Source: Arthrobacter sp. Alg241-R88
GTDB lineage: Bacteria > Actinomycetota > Actinomycetes > Actinomycetales > Micrococcaceae
Reading direction: 5' to 3'
DNA length: 64,000 nucleotides
NCBI RefSeq assembly: GCF_900537115.1
Contig: NZ_UNRG01000008.1
Coordinates: forward strand, 62,001 to 126,000
Part shown: in pieces, positions 8,571 to 17,173 of the stretch
Numbering within the stretch: the stretch's first letter is position 1
Layout: every line of letters begins with the position of its first letter
Notes under the pieces: model-generated
What the model was told of the DNA's origin: nothing
Seen by the model: only the letters and a program-made list of their open reading frames with translations
The model's database searches: none
Program-made: the position numbers and the translations under genes

Positions 8571-9836
8571 ATGGGAACGCCATCCGGCACCGTCGCCGGG
8601 ACCCAGCCCCGGGATCTCACTACGTCAGCAGCAGCTAACGTGCTGCCAGCCGGCGAGCCTGGGTCGGAGCAGTCCGGCGGCCCTGCTTCCAAGGTGGCGC
8701 TGGTAGGTGTCCACGGCTTCGGCACCCACCACCTGCGGAACCTTGAGCGCCTCCAGGCGGCCGGCGTCGTCGACCTTGTTGCCGTTGCTGACCCCAATCC
8801 CCCTGCGCCGGGTTCGGTCCCGGCAACGACGCATGTTTTTCCTGGGCTGGCTGAATTGCTTGCGGAGACCGACGGGCTTGACCTCATCATTGTCGCCACC
8901 CCCATCCAGACCCATGCCCCGCTGGGCCTCGCAGCACTGGCCACCGCCGCCGACCTCTACCTGGAGAAGCCGCCGGTCGCGTCACTCGCGGACTTCACCA
9001 AGCTTTGCGACGCTGCCGAAACAAATGGACGCAGCGTCCAGATCGGCTTCCAGAGCCTGGGTTCCCACGCACTGCAGGCGATCGGGAAGCTGCTCGCCGA
9101 CGGAACCATCGGCAGGCTGGAGGGTATCTCGGCCACCGGCCGCTGGGTGCGGGACCGTGCCTACTACAAGCGGTCACGCTGGGCCGGCAAACGCACCATT
9201 GACGGCGTGGACGTGGTGGACGGCGCAGCCACCAACCCCCTTGCGCATGCGGTGGCAACAGCCCTTCGGATTGCGGGGGCACGCACTACTGAGGACATTG
9301 CTTCGCTTGAAACCGAGCTTTACCGTGCAAATGACATCGAGTCCGATGACACCTCGGTGATCCGGATCCGCACCAGCTCAGGGCTGCCCATCACCTGCGC
9401 CCTGACGCTGTGCGCCACCGAATCCGTGGAACCCTACGTGACCCTGCAAGGATCGAAGGGCACCGCCGTCTTCCACTACACGGAGGACCGGCTCACTGTG
9501 GAAACCGCCGGGGGCAGCTCCGAGGAAGTGTTCGGCAGGGACGACCTGACCGAAAACCTGCTGGCCCACCGCAACAGCGGCGCTCCGCTCATCAGCCCGC
9601 TCCTGGACAGCGGCGCTTTTATGCTCGTCCTGGAAGCCATCCGGACCGCTCCGCTGCCGGCCCCCATCGACGAGGCATACCTCCGGTGGGAGGGCGAGGG
9701 AGATGCGGCTCACGCTGTGCTCACCGGCATCGAGGATGCCCTGGCACGTGCCGCCGCGCAGCACGCCACCTTCAGCGAACTCGGGCTCCCCTGGGCCGGT
9801 ACCGCCCCGCACGTCTTCACCCTGCCGGTTTCCTGA
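8571..9836 (+). CDS. Gfo/Idh/MocA family oxidoreductase
   Basis: A 421-residue NAD(P)-dependent sugar dehydrogenase. The Rossmann motif is VGVHGFG near residue 45, and the family EKP motif appears as LEKPPVAS. Residues such as KRSRWAGKR and DGVDVVDGAATN form the substrate region. It is nearly collinear with the first 400 residues of the fusion protein at 28995-31097. ATG 8571, with GGAG just before it, is chosen because the longer reading would translate the operator region. Its stop abuts the GH78 start, so it is coupled to the rhamnosidase and may oxidise a rhamnosyl or galacturonosyl product. The exact substrate is unknown. Confidence 0.85.
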   Translation: MGTPSGTVAGTQPRDLTTSAAANVLPAGEPGSEQSGGPASKVALVGVHGFGTHHLRNLERLQAAGVVDLVAVADPNPPAPGSVPATTHVFPGLAELLAETDGLDLIIVATPIQTHAPLGLAALATAADLYLEKPPVASLADFTKLCDAAETNGRSVQIGFQSLGSHALQAIGKLLADGTIGRLEGISATGRWVRDRAYYKRSRWAGKRTIDGVDVVDGAATNPLAHAVATALRIAGARTTEDIASLETELYRANDIESDDTSVIRIRTSSGLPITCALTLCATESVEPYVTLQGSKGTAVFHYTEDRLTVETAGGSSEEVFGRDDLTENLLAHRNSGAPLISPLLDSGAFMLVLEAIRTAPLPAPIDEAYLRWEGEGDAAHAVLTGIEDALARAAAQHATFSELGLPWAGTAPHVFTLPVS

Positions 9837-12800
9837 ATGCCCCGCATTCCAACTGGACAGCCGGCGACTTCCGTGACTGCACGAGGGCAGCTGCAGGCCA
9901 CCCACCTGTTGACGGAAGGGCTCTCCCCCTGCCTGACGGCGGGAGCATGCCCCTCGTTCAGCTGGCAGCTTGTCCAGCCCGAGGAATCGGATCCGTCCCG
10001 TGCCCGGCAGGCCGGCTACGAAATCGTAGTGCAGGATGCCGCAGGGTCCCAGGTGTGGAGTTCCGGCCAGGTTGCTTCGGACTGCCCCGTCTCTGCTGCC
10101 TATGAGGGACCAGCGCTCGACGACGATGCGGACTACGTGTGGCGGGTCCGGGTGTGGGACGCGGCGGGCCTTCCGGGAGCCTGGTCGAAACCGCAGCAGT
10201 TCAGCACCGGCCTCTCGGACGCCGGCTGGGGAGCGGACTGGGTGCACCGGGCTCCGGGCGGACGCGCTCCCCTGGAGGTCCTGGACGGGGCGCTGCGCGT
10301 AGCAGGCACGCCGTTCCTGCCCATCCCCTGCCCTCCGCTTCGCGCTTTCCGGCTGCAGGCGCGCCTCCGGCCAATGATGGGCTGGGCCGGTGTCGTCGTC
10401 CGGAGCTCCGGCCCCGGGACGGGGCTGCTGCTGGAACTCGATGCCGCCGGCGGCGTGGTGCTTCGCCGGGCGACCGAGTGGGAGATTCCCGTACCTTCGG
10501 CCCCCGCCACCGAGGTCCTGGCCAGTACCCAGGCGAACCCGGCGGCCACCGGGTGGCGGGACCTGGAGGTCACGGACGACGGCGGCGCCATCACCGTGGC
10601 CGTGGACGGCATCGAGCTACTGGCCTGGACGGAGCTGGCAGCGCCCGGCGGGCAGGGACGGCTGGCCCTTCACCAGGGGCCCCGCAGCCAGGCCGAATAC
10701 CTGTCGCTTCACGTCACGGACACCTCCAGCGGAAAACCCGGCGAGCTGCTCCTCGACCATCAGTTCGGCGCCGGCACCGACCTTGCCCGCGCGAACCTCC
10801 CTCACTGGGCCGGCACCACAGCACACCGCCAGCCGGACGAGTGGACACTGTTCAGCAGCACCGTCAAGCTCACCGGCACGGTGGCCAGGGCCCGTCTCTT
10901 TATGGCGGCAAACCATCACGCAGAGCTCTCCCTGGGCGGCACCAAATGCCTCAGCACCACGTCCTTTGGCTACCCCGGCGAAGGCTATTACGACGCCGCG
11001 GACGTCACCGGACTGCTCACCGGGCTTTCGGATGGCACGGCGGGCACCGCGGCGGGGCCGCAGGACGTAGAGGTGCCGCTGACAGCGCTGCTGCACTGGT
11101 ACGGACCCGGGCAGGGCCGCGCCGCCGGCCTCCCGGGCCTCCTGGTCCGCCTCAGTGTCGACTATGCTGACGGCCGGCGCGAGGTCTTTGTGTCCGGCCC
11201 GGATTGGCTGGCGTCCGAGGCGCCCTACCGCCAGTCGGGCTACCGCAATGACGAGGGCGACCCCGTGGAGCACCTGGACGGCCTGGCCGCGGCTGCCCTG
11301 CCCGCCGTCGAACAGATGCCTCCCGCCTTGAGCTACGGCAGCCACCCTTGCCCCGATTTCCCGGCCCTTCACCCGCGGCGGACTGTGCTGGCGGAAGAGT
11401 TCGTAGCGCCGCAGGCGTTCCTGACCGCCGACGACGGAACGCTGGTGGCGGACTTCGGCCAGGTCATTCCCGGCCGCCCCGAGGTGGACTTCCTCAGCGG
11501 CATCCCCGGCCGGACCGTCATGATCCGGGCGGGTTACGTCCTTTGCGCCAACGGCAGGGTGGACACCGGCAAGACCGCCAGCCAGAACACCGACATGTCC
11601 TTCCCCTACACCCAGGCGGCGGGGCCACAGCAGTACCGGGCCACGGTGCACCTGGGCTTTCGGTACCTTGAGCTGCCCGGCGTGGACGCCGCGGACCTGT
11701 CCAGGGTGGGCGCTGTGGTGGTCCACGGCCGGCACCCCGGCGAGGGGACGTTCACCAGTTCCGATGCCACGCTGAATGACGTGTTCCGGCTCCTGCGGGA
11801 TTCGGCGCTCTACGGAGTGCAGGAGCAGTTCGTGGACACGCCCACCCGGGAGAAGGGCCAGTTCCTGGCCGACGCCGTCAACATCTCCTACGCCACCATG
11901 TCCCTCTTCGGCGAACACGCCTATACCGCCCAGGCGCTGCGGGAGTTCGGCTGGTCGGCCGCCCGCTACTGGACCGACGGAGCAGACAAAGGCCGCTACA
12001 ACGCCGTCTACCCCAACGGTGACGGAAAACGGGACATCCCCGACTTCTCGCTGATGATCCCGGAGTGGGCCGAGGAGTACCACCGCCGGACCGGAGACCT
12101 GGCACTGGTCAGGGAGCTGCTGCCGCATCTCTGTGACACGGCGGACTACGTCTTGCGATACATCCCGGCAGAGGGCCCGACGGCGGGACTGGTCACCCAA
12201 CTGGGTGGCGGCTCCGGCCCCTACCTCCACGGCATCGTGGACTGGCCGGCCCCGGGCCGTTTCGGCTACGACATGGACTGCGCCGCCAAGACCACCGTCA
12301 ACGCCCAGGCCTACTCCGCCCTCATCTCAACCTCCCGGCTCTGCGCCCTGGCCGGACAGGAGGATGCTGCTGTCGAGTACGCCCGGCGGGCCCGCACCCT
12401 GGCAGGGGCCATCCGTACCCGCCTCCGCGTGGACGGTGTGATGGTGGACGGCATCCACGCCGACGGCATACCCAGCTCCCACGCCTCCCAGCACGCCACC
12501 TCCTTCCCGCTCTCGCTGGGGATCACCGGCACTGACCACGCCAGCGGGGATGGCCTGCGAATTGCCGGCATGGGCATGCGGCAGGGACCCCTGACGGTGC
12601 ACCGGCTGGTCCGGGCGCTGCTGTCCCAAGGCCTCACCGATGCCGTCCTGGACCTGCTCACCAACAAGGACCAGCCCGGCTGGGCGCAGCTCCTGGAGCG
12701 CGGCGCAACCTTCACGTGGGAGGCCTGGGACCTGGCGGAAGGTACGGACTACAGCCAGTCGCATGCCTGGTCCGCTTCGGTGGTCAAGGAGATCCTCGAG

Positions 12801-13157
12801 CACCTGCTCGGCGTCCGCTACGCCTCGGCCGGCGGCCGTGAACTCCTGATCCAACCGCCGCTGTGCCGGCTTGAGCATGCCCGCGGCACCATTCCGGCAG
12901 GCAACGGCGACGTGGAAGTCAACTGGAGCCGGGACAGCGGGCTGGTGCGCCTGGAATGCACGGTCCCTGCCGGGGTTACTGCCGTCGTCCGGCTGCCGGC
13001 CGGCACCTACGGAATCAAGGGACCGACGCCGGATGCCGCCGTCGTTCTTTCCACTGCGGAAGGCGGGGCTGCTGCCGCCGGGGACGCCCCGGCCGCGCAC
13101 CCAACGCGGGATTTCAGGGTGCACGCCGGGACCTGGACTTTCACGCCCGGCAGCTGA
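9837..13157 (+). CDS. Alpha-L-rhamnosidase, glycoside hydrolase family 78
   Basis: A 1106-residue enzyme that hydrolyses terminal alpha-L-rhamnose. The N-terminus holds a fibronectin-like region (PSFSWQL to YVWRVRVWD), then jelly-roll modules, an (alpha/alpha)6 catalytic barrel from about residue 640, and a C-terminal beta domain. By analogy with GH78 enzymes, the general acid lies in VDTPTREKGQF (Asp667) and the general base in TFTWEAWD (Glu962). There is no signal peptide, so it is cytoplasmic and works on imported oligosaccharides. It begins immediately after the Gfo/Idh stop. A large palindrome follows the stop. Confidence 0.93.
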   Translation: MPRIPTGQPATSVTARGQLQATHLLTEGLSPCLTAGACPSFSWQLVQPEESDPSRARQAGYEIVVQDAAGSQVWSSGQVASDCPVSAAYEGPALDDDADYVWRVRVWDAAGLPGAWSKPQQFSTGLSDAGWGADWVHRAPGGRAPLEVLDGALRVAGTPFLPIPCPPLRAFRLQARLRPMMGWAGVVVRSSGPGTGLLLELDAAGGVVLRRATEWEIPVPSAPATEVLASTQANPAATGWRDLEVTDDGGAITVAVDGIELLAWTELAAPGGQGRLALHQGPRSQAEYLSLHVTDTSSGKPGELLLDHQFGAGTDLARANLPHWAGTTAHRQPDEWTLFSSTVKLTGTVARARLFMAANHHAELSLGGTKCLSTTSFGYPGEGYYDAADVTGLLTGLSDGTAGTAAGPQDVEVPLTALLHWYGPGQGRAAGLPGLLVRLSVDYADGRREVFVSGPDWLASEAPYRQSGYRNDEGDPVEHLDGLAAAALPAVEQMPPALSYGSHPCPDFPALHPRRTVLAEEFVAPQAFLTADDGTLVADFGQVIPGRPEVDFLSGIPGRTVMIRAGYVLCANGRVDTGKTASQNTDMSFPYTQAAGPQQYRATVHLGFRYLELPGVDAADLSRVGAVVVHGRHPGEGTFTSSDATLNDVFRLLRDSALYGVQEQFVDTPTREKGQFLADAVNISYATMSLFGEHAYTAQALREFGWSAARYWTDGADKGRYNAVYPNGDGKRDIPDFSLMIPEWAEEYHRRTGDLALVRELLPHLCDTADYVLRYIPAEGPTAGLVTQLGGGSGPYLHGIVDWPAPGRFGYDMDCAAKTTVNAQAYSALISTSRLCALAGQEDAAVEYARRARTLAGAIRTRLRVDGVMVDGIHADGIPSSHASQHATSFPLSLGITGTDHASGDGLRIAGMGMRQGPLTVHRLVRALLSQGLTDAVLDLLTNKDQPGWAQLLERGATFTWEAWDLAEGTDYSQSHAWSASVVKEILEHLLGVRYASAGGRELLIQPPLCRLEHARGTIPAGNGDVEVNWSRDSGLVRLECTVPAGVTAVVRLPAGTYGIKGPTPDAAVVLSTAEGGAAAAGDAPAAHPTRDFRVHAGTWTFTPGS

Positions 13158-13171
13158 TTCCCCCGCTTAAT

Positions 13172-13237
13172 CCCAACTAGGTAGCACTAAGTGTCGTTAT
13201 GAGCGCCCATAACGACACTTGCTGCTACCTAGTTGGG
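13172..13237. repeat. Long palindromic repeat, copy 1 (convergent terminator)
   Basis: Arms 13172-13201 and 13208-13237 pair over 30 bases with two mismatches around a 6-base loop. The central core AAGTGTCGTT and outer CCCAACTAGGTAGC match the palindrome at 42062-42127. It lies between convergent GH78 and MFS genes, and the MFS stop codon is inside its right arm. It probably acts as a two-way terminator. Confidence 0.85.
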
Positions 13238-14505
13238 CCAGGCCCCCAGTCCCTTTGTTTCCGGGAGTTCCGCCACAGAAGCACACCGATCACGGCGGCG
13301 GACACCGTGCCCAGCGCACCGGTGGTCACGAGTCCGAGCCGTACGCCGAACTGCTCCGTCAGCCAGCCGGCCAGCAGGCCGCCCAGGGCATGTCCTCCCA
13401 GCAGCAGTGGCAGGTACAAAGCCATCACCCGGCCGCGGATCTCCGGGCCGGCCTCCAGCTGCACGGCGGTGGCGGCACTGGTCAGGAACAGCAGGGTCAT
13501 CAGGCCCACCACCACCAGCATGACAATAAAGAGGATGAGGTTGGGCATCAGGGCCGCCACCAGCTGGGAGAAGCCGAAGAGGCCTGCAGCCAGTACGATC
13601 CCCTTCCGGCCCAGGCTCCGGAGGCGGGCGGCCAGCAACGCACCGGCCAGGGCTCCAACGGCGCTGACGGTGTTGAACAGCCCGAACCCTTCAACGCCGT
13701 TGTGCCACACCCGTTCGGCAAAGGCAGCCAGCACCACGGGCCCGTTCATACCAAACATCCCCAGGAGTCCGGCCAAGGCAATAACCAGCAGCAGCGAAGG
13801 CCGTTCCCGGACGTAGCGGAACCCCGCCAGGAGCTGGCCCCTCCCCCGTTCCGCCGGAATGCTCGGGTGCAGCTCGGCCGGGCGGATAGCGGCGATCAGG
13901 CAAAGCACCAGCAGGCACAACAGTGAGTTCGCGGCGAACGCTGCGGCCGATCCGAGCTGTGCAATGACGATTCCAGCAAGCGCAGGCCCGGCCATGGCGC
14001 CCAGTTGGCCGATCGCGTTGTTGATGCCGATTGCGGGCCTGAGTGCGGCGTCGCCCACTACTTCGTTGACGAACACCTGGCTGGCGGGCTGGTTGATGGC
14101 TGACGTTACGCCCAGCGCCACGCAACTGGCGTACACAGCCCAGACGGTGACGGTTCCACTCGCGGCCCACACGGCGAGGGCCAGGGCGAGGAAGGCAATG
14201 ACGGCTTGGCAGACCATCATGATCCGGCGTTTGGGAAACATGTCCACCAGCAGGCCGCTGAGGGGTCCCACGATCAGCATCGGCAGGAACTGCAGTGCCA
14301 CCGCCACACCCACGGCGGCGGGGCTGCCGGTGAGCTGCAGCACCAGCCAATCCTGGGCGAGCCGCTGCATCCACACCCCTACACTGCCGGTGAACACAAG
14401 GACCAGGAAGAGCCGGTAGTTGCGCTGCTTGAGGGGCTGGTACCAGGGCGGCTGGCTCTTCGTCGAGCGGAGGGACTGTTCGGAACGCTGGCGGTCGGAA
14501 GACAC
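13225..14505 (-). CDS. MFS transporter, EntS/MFS_3-like
   Basis: A 426-residue major facilitator with about twelve membrane spans. It has the cytoplasmic loop motif GLLVDMFPKRRIM between spans 2 and 3 and a conserved VGVAVALQFLPMLIVGPL segment, typical of the MFS_3 group of drug or small-molecule exporters. GTG 14505 is the start; the ribosome site is weak. The last codons and stop lie inside the palindrome at 13172-13237. It is flanked by sugar genes but shows no sign of co-transcription with them, and its substrate is unknown. Confidence 0.85.
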   Translation of the reverse strand: MSSDRQRSEQSLRSTKSQPPWYQPLKQRNYRLFLVLVFTGSVGVWMQRLAQDWLVLQLTGSPAAVGVAVALQFLPMLIVGPLSGLLVDMFPKRRIMMVCQAVIAFLALALAVWAASGTVTVWAVYASCVALGVTSAINQPASQVFVNEVVGDAALRPAIGINNAIGQLGAMAGPALAGIVIAQLGSAAAFAANSLLCLLVLCLIAAIRPAELHPSIPAERGRGQLLAGFRYVRERPSLLLVIALAGLLGMFGMNGPVVLAAFAERVWHNGVEGFGLFNTVSAVGALAGALLAARLRSLGRKGIVLAAGLFGFSQLVAALMPNLILFIVMLVVVGLMTLLFLTSAATAVQLEAGPEIRGRVMALYLPLLLGGHALGGLLAGWLTEQFGVRLGLVTTGALGTVSAAVIGVLLWRNSRKQRDWGPGPTR

Positions 14506-14562
14506 GTCGGACTCAACTCACATTAGTGACGGGCAAAACCAGGAAATGTTTGTAGCTTGCGG

Positions 14563-14587
14563 GAGTTGCCCTCCGCTGGTGCAACTC
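14563..14587. terminator. Small hairpin after the second DUF624 gene
   Basis: GAGTTGC (14563-14569) pairs with GCAACTC (14581-14587) across an 11-base loop, 22 bp after the DUF624 stop and before the MFS gene on the same strand. It is a weak terminator candidate without a clear T-tract. Confidence 0.35.
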
Positions 14588-14608
14588 GGTGCTGAGGGTC
14601 TTGGTGTT

Positions 14609-15238
14609 TCAGGAGCGGGTGGAGCGCAGTTTGACTGCTGCAGCGGCGAGGATCAGGGTGCCGGGCACCACCACGAAGAGTGCTGCCAGCATCCAGACGA
14701 ACACAACGGCCCCGAAGAGCGCAGCGGCCAGCAGGAGCGACCCGCTCCAGTCCTTCAGGGACAGTGCCTGGCCGGTCTCAAGCGCGGAGCGCCAGGCGCT
14801 GCGTGCATCGGCGCGGGAGCCGGCGAAGTCGGACCATGCGGCGGCACTGCGCAGGAGCACAATGGCTGCGGCAGCAGCCAGGATCAGGGTTGCCGGCAGC
14901 ACCACTTCCCGGCCCGGCAGCTGCCCTACCCAAGCGAGCAACAGGTTGAGGACAATCACGACGGCGGCTACCGCCGTCGTGATTCCAAGCTTCCAGCTGC
15001 CCGGCAGGGCAGCCTTGAAGGCGCCCCAGAGGCCGCGGACGGAATCATCCCGGCCGGCGAGGTGCCGTTCCAGATGGGCGATCCCCGCCGCATAGGCGGC
15101 GGGGATCGTTACCAGCGGAATGGACAGCACCAGCACCAGCACCCCTGCCAGGAGGGTCTCGGAGAACAACGCGAAGCGGTTTACCGGGACGGGCTCGTGG
15201 TGGTTGGGGGCGGGTGTGGTGCTGTCCATGACGCTCAT
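14609..15238 (-). CDS. DUF624-like membrane protein
   Basis: A 209-residue membrane protein. Hydrophobic segments include TLLAGVLVLVLSIPLVTIP, VVIVLNLLLAWVG and LLLAAALFGAVVFVWML. The early TLLAG and PAAYAAGIAHLERHLAGRD stretches resemble DUF624/YesL proteins, which accompany LplB/CUT1 importers. It overlaps nothing and lies 22 bp after the upstream permease stop, so it is the last gene of this ABC operon. The start at 15238 (MSVMDS) is preferred, although MDS at 15229 is possible. Its function is unknown. Confidence 0.7.
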   Translation of the reverse strand: MSVMDSTTPAPNHHEPVPVNRFALFSETLLAGVLVLVLSIPLVTIPAAYAAGIAHLERHLAGRDDSVRGLWGAFKAALPGSWKLGITTAVAAVVIVLNLLLAWVGQLPGREVVLPATLILAAAAAIVLLRSAAAWSDFAGSRADARSAWRSALETGQALSLKDWSGSLLLAAALFGAVVFVWMLAALFVVVPGTLILAAAAVKLRSTRS

Positions 15239-15260
15239 TTTCTGTATCGGCTTCCGGGCG

Positions 15261-16178
15261 TCAGCCCTTGAGGCCCTGGGTGGAGACGCCTTCAACAATG
15301 TACCGCTGGAAGACCAGGAAGAAGATCAGCACCGGCAGCAGGGCCAGGACGGACATGGCGATCATTGCACCGTAGTCCGAGCTCTGGGTCTGGTCCACGA
15401 ACAGTCGCAAAGCCAGGGGCAGCGGGTACTTGTCCGGGGTGTTCAGGTAGAGCAGCGGGCCCAGGAAGTCGTTCCAGCTCCAGATGAAGGAGAAGATCGA
15501 AGTGGAGATCAGTGCCGGCTTCATCAGCGGCAGCATGATGGAGGTGAAGATCCGGACGTGGCCGGCGCCGTCGATCCTGGCGGCCTCGTCCAGCTCGCCC
15601 GGCAGGTTGCGCATGAACTGGACCATCAGGAACACGAAGAACGCGTCAGCGGCCAGGAACTTGCCGATCAGCAGCGGCACGTACGTATCCACCAGGCCAA
15701 GCTGCTGGAACACAATGTACTGCGGGATGATCACCACGTGGAACGGCAGGAGCAGGGTTGCGATCATCATGCCGAAGAAGACGCTGCGGCCCGGGAACTT
15801 GATCCTGGCGAACGCGTACGCCGAGACGCTGGCGGACAGGATGGTTCCCACCACGGCACCAATAGCCAGGACCAGCGAGTTGGTGAAGAACTGCAGGGTG
15901 GAAACGCCACCGATGCCTTCCATCGCCGTGACGAAGTTGTCGAAGCTGAAGTTGTTGGACCACAGCGACGTGTTGGCGCCGCCGATCTCAGCGTTCGGTT
16001 TGAACGAGGAGGCGATCATCCACAGGCCCGGGTAAAGGACCACGGCCGTCAATGCGAGTGCCACCACGTGGAAGAGGGTGCTCTTGGCGCGCTTGGCCGT
16101 CACGGACTCGGACTTGGGATTGTAGTGCGCCAACTGTGCGTCCGGGAGGGACTGCGTGGGGGTTGCCGTGCTTGTCAT
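15261..16178 (-). CDS. CUT1 ABC transporter permease, MalG/UgpE type
   Basis: A 305-residue permease with six spans. The EAA loop is ELDEAARIDGAGHVRIFTS followed by LPLMKPAL, in the position usual for MalG-type subunits. The first 35 residues form a polar cytoplasmic tail. It overlaps the upstream permease by four bases (ATGA), showing translational coupling. With the adjacent binding protein and the divergent GH42 galactosidase, the likely cargo is a beta-galacto-oligosaccharide from galactan side chains (inference). Confidence 0.92.
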   Translation of the reverse strand: MTSTATPTQSLPDAQLAHYNPKSESVTAKRAKSTLFHVVALALTAVVLYPGLWMIASSFKPNAEIGGANTSLWSNNFSFDNFVTAMEGIGGVSTLQFFTNSLVLAIGAVVGTILSASVSAYAFARIKFPGRSVFFGMMIATLLLPFHVVIIPQYIVFQQLGLVDTYVPLLIGKFLAADAFFVFLMVQFMRNLPGELDEAARIDGAGHVRIFTSIMLPLMKPALISTSIFSFIWSWNDFLGPLLYLNTPDKYPLPLALRLFVDQTQSSDYGAMIAMSVLALLPVLIFFLVFQRYIVEGVSTQGLKG

Positions 16179-17128
16179 TTTGCATCACCGCTGTAGTGGA
16201 CCCAGGACTTGGACGTGCGGAAGATAATCAGGGTAAGGATGCCCACCACGATCAGGAGCAGCCAGGCCATCGCCGAGGCGTAGCCCATCCGGAAGTCGCT
16301 GAAGCCCCGCAGGTACAGGTAAAGGGTGTAGAAGAGGGTGGAGCCGGCCGGGCCGCCTTCACCGTTGGAGATGATGTAGGCCGAGTTGAAGATCTGGAAC
16401 GCGTGGATGGTTTCCATCAGCAGGTTGAAGAAGATCACCGGGGAAAGCATGGGCCAGGTGATGTTGAAGAACTTCCGGATCGGACCGGCACCGTCCATGG
16501 ATGCGGCTTCGTACAGATCCGCCGGGATCTGCTTCAGGCCGGCGAGGAAGATCACCATCGGGGCGCCGAATTGCCAGACGGTCAGCAGGATGAACATCGG
16601 CATGGTCATAGCCGGGTTGCCCACCCAGCCGCCGAGGTTGATTCCGAAGAAGGACAGGCCCTGGTCCACCGGGCCGGCGTCGCCGAACATGGCCTTCCAG
16701 ACGATGGCGATGGACACGGACGCGCCGATCAGGGACGGGGCGTAGAACGCGGAGCGGTAGAAACCCTGGCCGCGGCGCTTGCTGTTCAGGAGCATTGCCA
16801 CTGCAAGTGCGGCGGCGAGCTTGAGCGGGGTACCGAACACAACGTAGCTGACGGTCACGCCCACCGACTGCAGGAACCTTTCGTCCTGGAAGAGAGTGGT
16901 GTAGTTGTCCAGGCCGATCCACTTGGGCGGCTCGAACAGGTTGTAGTTGGTGAAGGACAGGTAGAGCGAGGAAATCATGGGCCCAACAGTGAGGGCGATG
17001 AATCCCAGCAGCCAGGGCAGCAGGAAGGTGTAGCCGGCGCGGGCATCCGCCCCGCGCTGCCGCGACTTGCGCGGCAGCGGGGAGTCGGACTGTGCCGAAC
17101 GCCTGCTCAATGTTGGGCTTTGAGTCAC
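16175..17128 (-). CDS. CUT1 ABC transporter permease, MalF/UgpA type
   Basis: A 317-residue permease. After a basic tail of about 30 residues, the first span is AGYTFLLPWLLGFIALTVG. The EAA loop is DLYEAASMDGAGPIRKFFN followed by TWPMLSP. It starts 45 bp after the binding protein stop and overlaps the next permease by four bases. It is closely similar to the permease at 25126-26070 (same FLLPWL, SLYLSFT and PPxWxGLxN segments), so the two systems are paralogous. Confidence 0.92.
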   Translation of the reverse strand: MTQSPTLSRRSAQSDSPLPRKSRQRGADARAGYTFLLPWLLGFIALTVGPMISSLYLSFTNYNLFEPPKWIGLDNYTTLFQDERFLQSVGVTVSYVVFGTPLKLAAALAVAMLLNSKRRGQGFYRSAFYAPSLIGASVSIAIVWKAMFGDAGPVDQGLSFFGINLGGWVGNPAMTMPMFILLTVWQFGAPMVIFLAGLKQIPADLYEAASMDGAGPIRKFFNITWPMLSPVIFFNLLMETIHAFQIFNSAYIISNGEGGPAGSTLFYTLYLYLRGFSDFRMGYASAMAWLLLIVVGILTLIIFRTSKSWVHYSGDAK

Positions 17129-17173
17129 GAGTTCAATCCGTCAGTTGTGATCGTCGGGCAGACACTATGCTGC

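Noticed and set aside
10617..12230. 537-codon minus-strand frame within the GH78 gene
   Set aside because: GH78 is intact with catalytic motifs on the plus strand; the opposing frame has shadow composition.
13172..13237. Insertion sequence end or MITE with target duplication
   Set aside because: No flanking direct repeat was seen; the element is a compact hairpin without an internal sequence. A mobilised repeat remains possible and is listed as a finding.
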